From NCBI RefSeq assembly GCF_020520285.1, contig NZ_CP084742.1, forward strand, positions 4,340,001-4,404,000: 64,000 nt of DNA, written 5' to 3'. Below the pieces are notes generated by a model, which searched no databases, had not been told where the DNA came from, and saw only the letters and a program-made list of their open reading frames with translations. Source of the DNA: Pseudomonas sp. L5B5 (GTDB taxonomy: Bacteria; Pseudomonadota; Gammaproteobacteria; Pseudomonadales; Pseudomonadaceae). Below, in pieces: positions 7,775 through 15,640 of this stretch. Numbering within the stretch: position 1 is the first letter of the stretch; every line of letters begins with the position of its first letter. A program made the translations under genes and the position numbers.

Positions 7775-9103
7775 TCAGCGCTGGTCGGCAAGGCTGGTGG
7801 TGCGGTTTTTTTTCACCTGGGCCGGGGCGAAATGGCAGGTGAAGGTGCTGCCATGCCCCAGCACGCTGCTGATCTCCAGGCGTGCGCGGTGCCGCAGCAG
7901 CACGTGCTTGACGATGGCCAGGCCCAGGCCGGTGCCCCCCGTGTTGGAGTTGCGGCTCGAGTCCACCCGATAGAAACGCTCGGTCAGGCGTGGCAGGTGC
8001 TTGTTGTCGATGCCGATCCCGGAGTCCTGCACACTCAGGTGCGCGCCCTGTTCGTCACCCCACCAGCGGATGCGGATATTGCCTTCGGCGGGTGTGTACT
8101 TCACCGCGTTGAACACCAGGTTGGAGAAGGCGCTACGCAGCTCCGCCTCGCTGCCCTTGAGCAGTACCGAGGCGTCGGCCTCCAGGGTGATGCGTTGGTT
8201 GCGCTCCCCGGACAGCGCCTGGGCGTCGCTCTTGATCGATTGCAACAGCCCGTCGATGGGCACCGGCTGGTTGTCCGAGGGGTAATCGGTGGCCTCCAGC
8301 TTGGCCAGCAACAGCAGGTCGTTGAGCAGGGTCTGCATGCGCCCGCCTTGCTGCTGCATCTGCTGCAGGGCGCGGCTCCAGCGCGGGTTCACTTCCTCGA
8401 CGTTGTCCAGCAGGGTCTCCAGGTAGCCGCAGATCACCGTCAGCGGCGTGCGCAGCTCATGGGACACGTTGGCGATGAAGTCCTTGCGCATCTGTTCCAG
8501 CTGGTGGATGCGGGTCACGTCGCGCACCAGCATCAGGTGCTCGTTGTTGCCATAGCGGGTGATGTACAGCTGGATGCGCACGCGGTCGTTGGCCGGGGAG
8601 GGGATCTCCAGCGGCTCGGCATAGCTGTCCTGTTCGAAATATTCCTTGAAGCGCGGATGGCGTACCAGGTTGGTCACCGGCTGGCCGCTGTCCTGGGGTG
8701 TCTTGAGGCCCAGCAGGGTTTCGGCGGCACGGTTCCACCACTCCAGGTTGCCGTCGCTGTCGAGCATGATCACCGCATCCTTGAGAGCCGCGGTGGACTC
8801 CTGGACCCGGTCGATCACCGCTTGCAGGCGCCCGCGGACCCGTTGGTCGCGGCGTTGCAAGTGATAGATGCTGTCGAATACCTCGCCCCACAGGCCGTAG
8901 CCGTCGGGGGGCGCTTCGTCGGGTTGGTGCAGGCGCAGCCATTCGTGCAGGCGCAGCAGCTGCTTGAGGGTCCAGGCCAGGTAGATTCCCAGGCCGGCCG
9001 CCAGGCTCCAGCCGTAGTAGCCACTGATCAGGCCCACCAGCAGGCAGCCGGTGATCAACAGCAACATGTGGCGAATCAGGGTGCCATGCCAGTTTTGATT
9101 CAC
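7775..9103 (-). CDS. phoR: Phosphate sensor histidine kinase PhoR
   Basis: Membrane histidine kinase that phosphorylates PhoB under phosphate limitation. The 442-residue protein has two close N-terminal membrane segments (about 12-45), a PAS domain (about 95-190) and the phospho-acceptor H215 in NVSHELRTPL. The catalytic ATPase domain follows (NLVFNAVKYTPAEG, DSGIGIDNKHLPRLTERFYRVD, GTGLGLAIVKH). The start codon is GTG (GTG AAT CAA AAC). It follows phoB with a 100-base gap that contains a REP-like repeat. Confidence 0.97.
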   Translation of the reverse strand: MNQNWHGTLIRHMLLLITGCLLVGLISGYYGWSLAAGLGIYLAWTLKQLLRLHEWLRLHQPDEAPPDGYGLWGEVFDSIYHLQRRDQRVRGRLQAVIDRVQESTAALKDAVIMLDSDGNLEWWNRAAETLLGLKTPQDSGQPVTNLVRHPRFKEYFEQDSYAEPLEIPSPANDRVRIQLYITRYGNNEHLMLVRDVTRIHQLEQMRKDFIANVSHELRTPLTVICGYLETLLDNVEEVNPRWSRALQQMQQQGGRMQTLLNDLLLLAKLEATDYPSDNQPVPIDGLLQSIKSDAQALSGERNQRITLEADASVLLKGSEAELRSAFSNLVFNAVKYTPAEGNIRIRWWGDEQGAHLSVQDSGIGIDNKHLPRLTERFYRVDSSRNSNTGGTGLGLAIVKHVLLRHRARLEISSVLGHGSTFTCHFAPAQVKKNRTTSLADQR

Positions 9104-9129
9104 AATCGGTCCTTCGGACGGTGAAAAGT

Positions 9130-9200
9130 TTCAAGCTGCAAGCTTCAAATCAAAGCAGATCGGCTTCTACTTGCCGCTTGTGGCTGACAGCTTGCAGCGG
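9130..9200. repeat. REP-like repeat between phoB and phoR
   Basis: TTTCAAGCTGCAAGCTTCAA and, further on, CTTGCCGCTTG/GACAGCTTGCAGCGG form an imperfect inverted repeat of the same family as the one at 2301-2400. It fills the gap between phoB and phoR and could make phoR expression lower than phoB. Confidence 0.6.
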
Positions 9201-9203
9201 CTT

Positions 9204-9893
9204 TCAACCTTTGGTTGAAAACCGATAGCCGGTGCCGCGCACGGTTTGTACCAGATTCTCGTAGGCATCACCCAGGGCTTTGCGCAGCCGGCGGATATGC
9301 ACGTCCACGGTGCGCTCCTCGACGTACACGTTGCCACCCCAGACCTGGTCCAGCAGCTGGCCGCGGGTGTAGGCACGCTCCTGGTGCGTCATGAAGAACT
9401 GCAGCAGGCGGTATTCGGTGGGGCCCATTTCCGCCGGCTTGCCGTCGATGGTCACACGGTGGCTGATGGGGTCCAGCAGCAGGCCGCCGACCTCGATCGG
9501 CGCTTCGCCATCGGACGGGCCGGCGCGGCGCAGCACGGCCTTGAGGCGGGCGACCAGTTCGCGCGGCGAGAACGGCTTGGTGATGTAGTCATCGGCGCCG
9601 ACTTCCAGGCCCTGGATCTTGTTGTCCTCTTCGCCCTTGGCGGTGAGCATGATGATCGGGATGTCGCCGGTCAGCTCGTCGCGCTTGAGGCGGCGTGCCA
9701 GCTCGATACCGGACGTTCCCGGCAGCATCCAGTCCAGCAGGATCAGGTCCGGCTTGCGGTCGACGATGATGGCATGGGCCTGCTGGGAGTTCTCTGCCTC
9801 CATGCAGTCATAGCCGGCCATTTCCAACGCAACGGCGATCATTTCGCGAATAGGCGCTTCGTCGTCAACGATCAGAATGCTTCTGCCAACCAT
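9204..9893 (-). CDS. phoB: Phosphate response regulator PhoB
   Basis: OmpR-type transcription activator of the Pho regulon, 229 residues. The receiver has D10/D11 and phospho-acceptor D54 in LLDWMLPG, plus the K of ITKPFSPRE. The winged-helix effector domain (about 130-229) carries [35 protein letters not shown]. The start [12 protein letters not shown] is chosen because AAGAGG sits just upstream and family members begin here; an in-frame ATG six codons earlier is possible. A Pho box 53 bases upstream indicates autoactivation. Confidence 0.98.
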   Translation of the reverse strand: MVGRSILIVDDEAPIREMIAVALEMAGYDCMEAENSQQAHAIIVDRKPDLILLDWMLPGTSGIELARRLKRDELTGDIPIIMLTAKGEEDNKIQGLEVGADDYITKPFSPRELVARLKAVLRRAGPSDGEAPIEVGGLLLDPISHRVTIDGKPAEMGPTEYRLLQFFMTHQERAYTRGQLLDQVWGGNVYVEERTVDVHIRRLRKALGDAYENLVQTVRGTGYRFSTKG

Positions 9894-9931
9894 GCTTGAA
9901 CCTCTTGTCATTTAACTGTCTTGCGCCGCAT

Positions 9932-9937
9932 TAGATA
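9932..9937 (-). promoter_or_regulatory. -10 box of the phoB promoter
   Basis: TATCTA on the minus strand, 8 bases after the Pho box and about 38 bases before the phoB start codon. Confidence 0.7.
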
Positions 9938-9945
9938 ACGGAATT

Positions 9946-9963
9946 ATTGCAGTCGTGTGACAG
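9946..9963 (-). promoter_or_regulatory. Pho box upstream of phoB
   Basis: Read on the minus strand this is CTGTCAC-ACGA-CTGCAAT, two CTGnnAn direct repeats spaced by 4 bases, close to the PhoB-binding consensus. A -10-like TATCTA lies 8 bases beyond (9932-9937), so the box takes the place of a -35 element, as expected for a PhoB-activated promoter. Confidence 0.9.
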
Positions 9964-10044
9964 TATTTCAGCTCGCGGGGCGAGGCGTCAGTTCGTCGAC
10001 TAAGCTTTGAGTCCGATTCCTGACAACCACCAAAGAAGGTTTCC

Positions 10045-10425
10045 ATGACTCTGTTCAAGCAATCCCTGAAAGTCCTGCTGGTGGGCGCTGCACTGGCCCT
10101 GCCGACATTCGCCCTGGCCGCCGATCCTGCGATGAGCAAGGACGGCATGCTGGTGGATCACAAGGGCATGACCCTCTACACCTTTGCCAAGGATGCCGAT
10201 GGTAAATCCATGTGCAACGACAAATGCGCTGCCAACTGGCCGCCCTTGATGGCCGAGGGCAGTGACAAGGCCGACGGCAAGTGGACGGTGATCAAGCGTG
10301 ACGACGGCAAGATGCAGTGGGCCTACGACGGCAAGCCGTTGTACGGTTTCGTGATGGACAAGAAGGCCGGCGACATGACCGGCGAAGGGAAGATGGATGG
10401 TGCCTGGAAGGTCGCCAAGCAATAA
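10045..10425 (+). CDS. Exported Lipoprotein_15-repeat protein (unknown function)
   Basis: Small periplasmic protein of 126 residues. The signal peptide MTLFKQSLKVLLVGAALALP is followed by a cleavage site after ALA (about residue 25), and there is no lipobox Cys. The mature part has two copies of the secreted repeat of unknown function (PF03640 type): MLVDHKGMTLYTFAKDADGKS and a second around MQWAYDGKPLYGFVMDK. The two cysteines of MCNDKCAANWP lie between them. It diverges from phoB, and the Pho box is 82 bases upstream, so it could share phosphate control. No biochemical role is known to me. Confidence 0.88.
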   Translation: MTLFKQSLKVLLVGAALALPTFALAADPAMSKDGMLVDHKGMTLYTFAKDADGKSMCNDKCAANWPPLMAEGSDKADGKWTVIKRDDGKMQWAYDGKPLYGFVMDKKAGDMTGEGKMDGAWKVAKQ

Positions 10426-10436
10426 CCCTGCCGGTG

Positions 10437-10500
10437 GCGGCTACAAGTCCTGTAGCCGCTGCTGAGCCTGCGAAGCTGCGCAAAGGCCCGCAGGGCCTTG
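10437..10500. terminator. REP-like hairpins between convergent genes
   Basis: The gap between the exported repeat protein and the ubiA stop holds an 8-bp stem GCGGCTAC / GTAGCCGC (10437-10444 with 10452-10459) and a second GGCCC/GGGCC hairpin. The sequence matches the CTGTAGCCGCTG REP family found elsewhere in the window. No T run is present, so termination is inferred from position. Confidence 0.5.
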
Positions 10501-10509
10501 CTTGACGGT

Positions 10510-11400
10510 CTAGCGCAACGCGTAGTCCAGCACTACCCCGATAAAGATCGCCATGCCTGCCCAGTGGTTGTGCAGGAAGGCCTTGAAGCACTTCATCCGG
10601 TCGCGATCCCGGGTGTACCAGAACTCCCAGGCGAAGCACGCCGCTGCCACCAGCAACCCCAGGTGGAACCAGCCCCCCAGGTCGAAACGCAGGCCCGCCA
10701 GCAGCAGGCAGCCCAGGGACAGGCCCTGCAGGGTGAGAATGATCACCCGGTCGGCGTCCCCGAACAAAATCGCCGTGGACTTGACCCCGATCTTCAGGTC
10801 ATCGTCACGGTCGGTCATCGCGTAGTAGGTGTCGTAACCCACGGTCCACAGCAGGTTCGCTATATACAGCAGCCACGCGGTGGCCGGCAGCTGGCTGTCC
10901 TGGGCAGTGAAGGTCATCAGGATGCCCCAGGAATACGCCGCCCCCAGCACCACCTGCGGGTAATAGGTGTAGCGCTTCGTGAAGGGATAGCAGGCGGCCA
11001 GGGCCAGGGCGCCGAACGACAGCCAGACCGTGGTGGCGTTGGTGCACAGCACCAGCAGGAAGGCCAGCCCCATGAGCACCGCGAACAACAGCAGGGCTTC
11101 CCTGGCGCTGACCTTGCCGGTGGCCAGCGGGCGCTGGTCGGTGCGCTTGACCTGGCCATCGACCTTGCGATCGGCGAAGTCGTTGATCGCGCAGCCGCCG
11201 GCCCGTGTCAGGACCACACCCAGGCCGAAGATCAGCACATGGCTCAGGGACGGTGCGCCCTTGGCGGCGATCCACAAGGCGCTCAGGGTTGGCCACAGCA
11301 GCAGGTAGATGCCGATGGGCTTGTCCATGCGGGTCAGTTGCAGGAAATCCCAGGTGCGCGGATGCAGGCGGTTCAGGGACTTGAGCAGGCGCAGGTACAT
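10510..11400 (-). CDS. ubiA: 4-hydroxybenzoate octaprenyltransferase UbiA
   Basis: Inner-membrane prenyltransferase that attaches the polyprenyl tail to 4-hydroxybenzoate in ubiquinone synthesis. The 296-residue polytopic protein carries both Asp-rich motifs of the family: [15 protein letters not shown] and the later [16 protein letters not shown]. The start [15 protein letters not shown] overlaps the ubiC stop by one base (TGATG). An upstream in-frame extension lies inside ubiC and is not used. It forms an operon with ubiC. Confidence 0.97.
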   Translation of the reverse strand: MYLRLLKSLNRLHPRTWDFLQLTRMDKPIGIYLLLWPTLSALWIAAKGAPSLSHVLIFGLGVVLTRAGGCAINDFADRKVDGQVKRTDQRPLATGKVSAREALLLFAVLMGLAFLLVLCTNATTVWLSFGALALAACYPFTKRYTYYPQVVLGAAYSWGILMTFTAQDSQLPATAWLLYIANLLWTVGYDTYYAMTDRDDDLKIGVKSTAILFGDADRVIILTLQGLSLGCLLLAGLRFDLGGWFHLGLLVAAACFAWEFWYTRDRDRMKCFKAFLHNHWAGMAIFIGVVLDYALR

Positions 11401-11963
11401 CAGCAGGCCTCCGATTGGGTGTCTATGGCGTGCCACAGGCCGGGCAGGAAGACTTCGGCCACCAGCAGGCTCAAGGACCCGCGATCGAAGCGTGAACGCC
11501 GGCCCCACAGGCCACTGTCCGCAACGGCCTCGGGCAACCATTCCCGGGGATAGCGGCAGACTTCGATGGGCTGGCGGGTGAAGGCTTCGTTGCAGAACAG
11601 CAACTCGCCCAGGGAGCGGCTGCCCAGTTCGTCGATGTTCAGCCCGCCTTCTTCCAGGGCGCTACGGGCAGCGACGCTGCGGGCGAAGACCCAGGCTTCG
11701 CCATGCCCTCGCAGGTACACCTCGCGGACCCAGCCCTGGCTGTGCTCGGCAAGGCCCAGGGCCGCGCATTCGTCGCTGCGCAGGGTCTGCCATTGCTCCA
11801 GCAGGGGCGTGACGCTGAAGCCATCGTTGGAGAGGCGGGTCAGGCGTCGGGTCAGCGATCCTTCATCGAACAGCCAGTTGGCCACGAGTGCGCCGGGAAT
11901 CGGGGACAAGCGGCTTTGCACCAGCCAGCTCGGGGCCGGAGCGGGGGACATTGAGTGCGGCAC
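11400..11963 (-). CDS. ubiC: Chorismate pyruvate-lyase UbiC
   Basis: Cytoplasmic enzyme that splits chorismate into 4-hydroxybenzoate and pyruvate, the first committed step to ubiquinone. The 187-residue protein has the family's [14 protein letters not shown] and [12 protein letters not shown] motifs, and the C-terminal RRSRF and [10 protein letters not shown]. The start may be residue 1 or the Met at residue 5 (MSPAPAPSW). It precedes and overlaps ubiA by one base, so the two are translationally coupled. Confidence 0.95.
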   Translation of the reverse strand: MPHSMSPAPAPSWLVQSRLSPIPGALVANWLFDEGSLTRRLTRLSNDGFSVTPLLEQWQTLRSDECAALGLAEHSQGWVREVYLRGHGEAWVFARSVAARSALEEGGLNIDELGSRSLGELLFCNEAFTRQPIEVCRYPREWLPEAVADSGLWGRRSRFDRGSLSLLVAEVFLPGLWHAIDTQSEAC

Positions 11964-12097
11964 GGTGAGTCGTTATTGGCAGCAAATGAGGCGGCGAGCT
12001 TAGCATGGCAGCCGCCGGTTTTGATTGACCCTGGGCGCCAGGCGGCACGAACGTGCTTGCATCTGCCAGTAGCGACCAGTAAAAACCCCAGTGCCGG

Positions 12098-12111
12098 ATG
12101 CTGATCAGCAT
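12098..12111. promoter_or_regulatory. 14-bp perfect palindrome upstream of rubredoxin
   Basis: ATGCTGATCAGCAT lies between the divergent ubiC and rubA genes, 70 bases before the rubA start. It could be an operator for either gene; no known consensus was recognised. Confidence 0.35.
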
Positions 12112-12180
12112 GGGGGCCCTCCAGAGTCGACCCATCGACCGCCCCGCCGGCGAAGCCTGAATTCCCGAGGATATGCATCA

Positions 12181-12348
12181 ATGAAGAAGTGGCAGTGTGT
12201 GGTCTGTGGCTTGGTCTACAACGAAGCGGAAGGTTGGCCGGATGACGGTATTGCACCGGGCACCCGCTGGGAAGATGTGCCTGAAGACTGGCTCTGCCCG
12301 GATTGTGGCGTGAGCAAGACCGACTTTGAAATGATCGAGATCGCTTGA
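12181..12348 (+). CDS. rubA: Rubredoxin
   Basis: Small iron-sulfur electron carrier, 55 residues, with the four iron-ligand cysteines in CVVCGLVY and CPDCGVSK. It passes electrons from the NADH-dependent reductase encoded just downstream to partners such as alkane monooxygenases or oxidative-stress enzymes. An in-frame ATG 30 codons upstream is possible, but the standard rubredoxin length and family N-terminus (MKKWQC) favour this start. Confidence 0.97.
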   Translation: MKKWQCVVCGLVYNEAEGWPDDGIAPGTRWEDVPEDWLCPDCGVSKTDFEMIEIA

Positions 12349-12390
12349 TCGACTTCTGCAGACAATGACCAATAAAAAAAGGAGCAAGGA

Positions 12391-13539
12391 ATGAGCGCAC
12401 CGGTAGTGATCGTAGGGACAGGCCTGGCGGGGTACAACCTGGCCAGGGAATTTCGCAAGCTCGATGGCGACACGCCGTTGCTGCTGATCACTGCCGATGA
12501 CGGTCGCTCCTATTCCAAGCCGATGCTCTCCACCGGCTTTGGCAAGAACAAGGATGCCGACGGCCTGAGCATGGCCGAGCCAGGCGCGATGGCCGAGCAG
12601 CTCAAGGCCGAGGTGCGCACCCATACCCGGATCAGCGGCATCGACCCGGGTCACAAGCGCCTGTGGATCGGCGAGGAGGCCGTGGTCTATCGCGACCTGG
12701 TCCTGGCCTGGGGCGCGGAAACCGTGCGAGTGCCGGTACAGGGTGACGCCGGCGAGCTGGTCTTCCCCATCAACGACCTGGAAGACTATGCCCGCTTCCG
12801 GGGCGCCGCTGCCGGCAAGCGCCGGGTGCTGCTGCTGGGTGCTGGCCTGATCGGCTGCGAATTTGCCAACGACCTGATCGTTGGCGGTTATGAGGTAGAC
12901 CTGGTGGCGCCTTGCGAGCAGGTCATGCCGACCCTGTTGCACCCGGCTGCCGCCGCGGCGGTCCAGGCTGGGCTGGAGAGCCTGGGGGCGCGCTTCCACC
13001 TGGGCCCGGTGCTCAACCGCTTGCAACGCAATGCCGACGGCCTCGAGGCCCATCTGTCCGATGGCCAGGTGATCGCCTGCGATCTGGTGCTCTCGGCCAT
13101 TGGCCTGCGACCGCGCATCGACCTGGCCGCCGCTGCCGGGCTGATGGTCAATCGAGGCGTGGTGGTGGACCGCGAGCTCAAGACCTCCCATGCCAACATC
13201 TACGCCCTGGGCGACTGCGCCGAGGTCGATGGCTTGAACCTGCTGTATGTGCTGCCGCTGATGAGCTGTGCCCGGGCCCTGGCGCAGACCCTGGCCGGCA
13301 AGCCGACGGCCGTCAGCTACGGGCCGATGCCGATCACCGTCAAGACGCCGGTCTGCCCGCTGGTGGTGTCGCCACCGCCGCGGGGCGCCGAGGGTGTCTG
13401 GACGGCCGAGGGGCAGGGGGCCGACATCAAGGTCCTGTGCCGCGATGCCAACGGCCAGTTGCTGGGTTACGCCCTGACCGGGGCGGCAGTGATGGAAAAA
13501 CTGGCCCTGAACAAGGAGCTTCCGGCGCTGCTGGCCTGA
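12391..13539 (+). CDS. Rubredoxin-NAD(+) reductase
   Basis: FAD-dependent pyridine nucleotide-disulfide oxidoreductase of 382 residues. The N-terminal FAD motif [16 protein letters not shown] (about 6-21), the NAD-binding [17 protein letters not shown] (about 145-161) and the C-terminal FAD motif [10 protein letters not shown] are all present. An AAAAGGAGCAAGG ribosome site fixes the ATG. It follows rubredoxin by 42 bases, the usual rubA-reductase arrangement in Pseudomonas. It reduces rubredoxin with NADH. Confidence 0.95.
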   Translation: MSAPVVIVGTGLAGYNLAREFRKLDGDTPLLLITADDGRSYSKPMLSTGFGKNKDADGLSMAEPGAMAEQLKAEVRTHTRISGIDPGHKRLWIGEEAVVYRDLVLAWGAETVRVPVQGDAGELVFPINDLEDYARFRGAAAGKRRVLLLGAGLIGCEFANDLIVGGYEVDLVAPCEQVMPTLLHPAAAAAVQAGLESLGARFHLGPVLNRLQRNADGLEAHLSDGQVIACDLVLSAIGLRPRIDLAAAAGLMVNRGVVVDRELKTSHANIYALGDCAEVDGLNLLYVLPLMSCARALAQTLAGKPTAVSYGPMPITVKTPVCPLVVSPPPRGAEGVWTAEGQGADIKVLCRDANGQLLGYALTGAAVMEKLALNKELPALLA

Positions 13540-13669
13540 ATACGGGTCGTTCTGTCGGATTAACCGGCTTTTTGCCCCTACAAAGGACGCCGGGAGACTG
13601 GCGTCACTCTCAAGCGCGTGCCATCCTCACTCCCGTCTGCCGCAGTGTAGAGCCTGCGGCGCCTTGGGC

Positions 13670-13687
13670 GCTGTTCCCGTGAACAGC
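13670..13687. other. Inverted repeat before the HU gene
   Basis: GCTGTTC-CCGT-GAACAGC, a 7-bp stem 42 bases upstream of the HU start. It could be the end of the reductase transcript or part of the HU leader. Confidence 0.4.
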
Positions 13688-13728
13688 ACGGACATAACAA
13701 CAAAAAACCGTCAAAGAGGCTTCACACT

Positions 13729-14004
13729 ATGCGTAAACCCGAACTCGCCGCAGCCATTGCTGAAAAAGCGGACCTGACCAAAGAACAGGCCAACCGCGTG
13801 CTCAACGCCATCCTCGAGGAAATCACCGGGGCCCTGCACCGCAAAGACAGCGTCACCCTGGTCGGTTTTGGCACCTTCCTGCAACGCCATCGTGGCGCCC
13901 GCACCGGCAAGAACCCGCAGACCGGCGAACCAGTGAAGATCAAGGCCAGCAACACCGTGGCATTCAAGCCCGGCAAATCGTTGAAAGACAGCGTCAATCC
14001 ATAA
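13729..14004 (+). CDS. HU-family nucleoid protein
   Basis: Dimeric histone-like DNA-binding protein of 91 residues. It has the HU/IHF pattern VTLVGFGTFLQRHRGARTGKNPQTGEPVKIKAS with the beta-arm Asn-Pro (KNPQTG), then FKPGKSLKDSVN. A GAGG ribosome site lies 11 bases upstream. A strong terminator follows. In P. aeruginosa (from memory) the HU gene is next to the small protein found here at 47298; the type VI locus separates them in this genome. Confidence 0.95.
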   Translation: MRKPELAAAIAEKADLTKEQANRVLNAILEEITGALHRKDSVTLVGFGTFLQRHRGARTGKNPQTGEPVKIKASNTVAFKPGKSLKDSVNP

Positions 14005-14042
14005 GCATTGAGTGGGCTCCCGCCAGCGGGAGCGCACAGGGG

Positions 14043-14080
14043 AAATAGGCACGCCGAGCGCATCGGGTGCCTATTTTTTT
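14043..14080 (+). terminator. Rho-independent terminator of the HU gene
   Basis: A perfect 10-bp stem AAATAGGCAC / GTGCCTATTT (14043-14052 with 14067-14076) ends in a run of seven T. Confidence 0.92.
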
Positions 14081-14168
14081 GCCTGGTGCAAACCGCCGGC
14101 GCAGCTTGCGAAGGCCAACGGGCGTGGCTAGGATGCCCGTCTGTTTGCGTCGTGACTCAAGGCCAAGG

Positions 14169-14687
14169 ATGACCCGCTCGATCAACACCCCTCCTGCATT
14201 GACCGTCCTGCTGCGCCGGCTGTTAGCCCCGGGTTGCGTTGCCATGGCCCTGGGCGGTGCGCTTGCGCTGGGGGTGCCAGCGGCCTCGGCCGGAGCGCAC
14301 CTGGACCAGATTGGCTATCGCGAGGCCCTCAACTGGTTTCACAGCCAGAAGTACGACAGCTCCGCTTCCTGGATCTGTGGCTACTCGCTGGCCCAGGAGG
14401 GCTACAAGGTGGCGGCCAAGGCGCCGCGGCTGCTGGTGGAGGTGGCGGAGCAGTTCCTCTACCTCAAGACCGGTGGCCAGCTGGTGGAGCTCACTGGCGC
14501 GGCGCAAGGCCCGGAACGCAGCGAGTACCGGAATGCCAGCGCAGGCATCCGGGTCACCCTCAACATTCTCAAACGCAACAACTTCAGCGAGTACCAGGAG
14601 TCCCATGACCGCCAGGTGCTGGCACGTATTGAAATCAACGACCAGGTCCAGACCCTGACCCTCAAGGGGCAATCATGCGGCACCTGA
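14169..14687 (+). CDS. Unknown exported protein 1 at the edge of the type VI effector module
   Basis: I do not recognise this protein. It has 172 residues from MTRSINTPPALTV, with a twin-Arg-like charged start and a hydrophobic segment (about 20-42, ending PAASAGA) that looks like a signal peptide. The mature part is mixed alpha/beta, with two cysteines (SWICGYS and QSCGT), so a disulfide is possible. The AAGG upstream of base 14169 supports this start, although an in-frame ATG lies 102 bases earlier. It overlaps the next gene by 13 bases, so the pair is coupled. Context suggests a periplasmic protein linked to type VI effector or immunity functions; this is inference only. Confidence 0.65.
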   Translation: MTRSINTPPALTVLLRRLLAPGCVAMALGGALALGVPAASAGAHLDQIGYREALNWFHSQKYDSSASWICGYSLAQEGYKVAAKAPRLLVEVAEQFLYLKTGGQLVELTGAAQGPERSEYRNASAGIRVTLNILKRNNFSEYQESHDRQVLARIEINDQVQTLTLKGQSCGT

Positions 14688-15046
14688 GTCTCGCAGGCCT
14701 TGGCCTGCTGCTTGTCGGTACACCGTTGTCCGTCCCGGCCGATGAGTCGGCTCCGGGCCAGGGCTGCTATGGCTACCTCACCGAAATGGTGCGCAGCAGC
14801 GATTATCCCTACCGCGACTTCACCACCCCGGACAAGCTCAAGCTGCTGATCGACCAGGATGATGGCGAGCAGCTGAGCCTGCAGTTGTTCTATGAAACCT
14901 CCGGCAGTGGAATCATCGGCTGGGTCCGTTACGACGTGGCGCAGCAAGCCTTGTGGAACGTCACCATAGATCCCGAGGAACCCCAGGCCCTCACGTTCGA
15001 GCGGCGCTTCGCCCGTGCCTACGCCTCCTGCCTCGACGCGCGCTGA
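14675..15046 (+). CDS. Unknown exported protein 2, coupled to protein 1
   Basis: A 123-residue protein with a clear signal peptide (MRHLSLAGLGLLLVGTPLSVPA). The mature domain begins near DESAPGQGCYGYL and has two cysteines (GCYGYL and YASCLDAR) that could pair. No family was recognised. It overlaps the previous gene by 13 bases and lies just before the Eag chaperone gene. Two small periplasmic proteins next to a type VI effector could be orphan immunity proteins or accessory factors. Confidence 0.7.
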   Translation: MRHLSLAGLGLLLVGTPLSVPADESAPGQGCYGYLTEMVRSSDYPYRDFTTPDKLKLLIDQDDGEQLSLQLFYETSGSGIIGWVRYDVAQQALWNVTIDPEEPQALTFERRFARAYASCLDAR

Positions 15047-15148
15047 GTCCGGGCATGGCACTGGCATGGGCGATGATGCGTTCGTCCAAAGTTGCCGACG
15101 GGTTCCTTGATTGTTGTCGAGCATTGCTTGAAGATTTGCCGCAGCACG

Positions 15149-15156
15149 CCCCCCCC
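15149..15156. repeat. Homopolymeric C tract (8 C) before the Eag chaperone
   Basis: Eight consecutive C followed by TTTT, 25 bases upstream of the chosen chaperone start and inside a frame that stays open upstream of it. Tracts of this length can slip in replication. Confidence 0.6.
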
Positions 15157-15180
15157 TTTTCAGCATGGAATGCCAAGCCC

Positions 15181-15615
15181 TTGTCCTCTTACCGCCTTCA
15201 AGAAGCCGATCTCGATATCCCCGATTCCTGGCAGGATCAGAGCATCAACATCTTCAAGCTGCCCGCTGTCGGCGGCGCCCAGGAAGCCAGTTTTGTCATC
15301 AGCCGCGACCCGAGCCAGGGCGACGCCAGCTTCGCGGACTACGTGGCCCGGCAACTGAGCAGCGCTGAACAGCAGCTGCCCGAGTTCAACCTGATCAAGC
15401 GCTGGGACTTCGACATGCATGGCCACGCCGCCGTGCTGCTGGACTACAGCTGGAAGCGCGAAGGCCGCGAGCTGATGCTGCGCCAGGTGTTCGTCGAACG
15501 TAAGCCGGCGGTGCTGATCACCACCCTGACCACCACGGTCAACGATATGCCCCATCACGAGCCGGCCTGGAAACAGGCCATGCAAAGCCTTAAGCCCCAA
15601 CCTCCGGTGGCCTGA
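15181..15615 (+). CDS. Eag-type (DUF1795/DcrB) T6SS effector chaperone
   Basis: Chaperone that shields the transmembrane segments of a PAAR effector and delivers it to VgrG. The domain reads SYRLQEADLDIPDSWQDQSINIFKLP at its start and ends in QVFVERKPAVLITTLTTTVNDMPHHEPAWKQAMQSL, the DUF1795 pattern. The frame is open far upstream with no obvious ribosome site. I chose the TTG at 15181 because it gives 144 residues, the size of EagT6-like proteins, and begins just before the domain. An ATG at 15055 is the alternative. It lies 25 bases before the effector, as Eag genes do. Confidence 0.85.
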   Translation: MSSYRLQEADLDIPDSWQDQSINIFKLPAVGGAQEASFVISRDPSQGDASFADYVARQLSSAEQQLPEFNLIKRWDFDMHGHAAVLLDYSWKREGRELMLRQVFVERKPAVLITTLTTTVNDMPHHEPAWKQAMQSLKPQPPVA

Positions 15616-15640
15616 CTCCTTAGACTGGGTAGAGCAGGCC

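Noticed and set aside
9912..10148. Small minus-strand open frame upstream of phoB
   Set aside because: It overlaps the Pho box, the promoter and the start of the exported protein, and has no recognisable features.
12098..12111. Palindrome before rubA as a known operator
   Set aside because: No match to a consensus I know; kept only as a low-confidence regulatory site.
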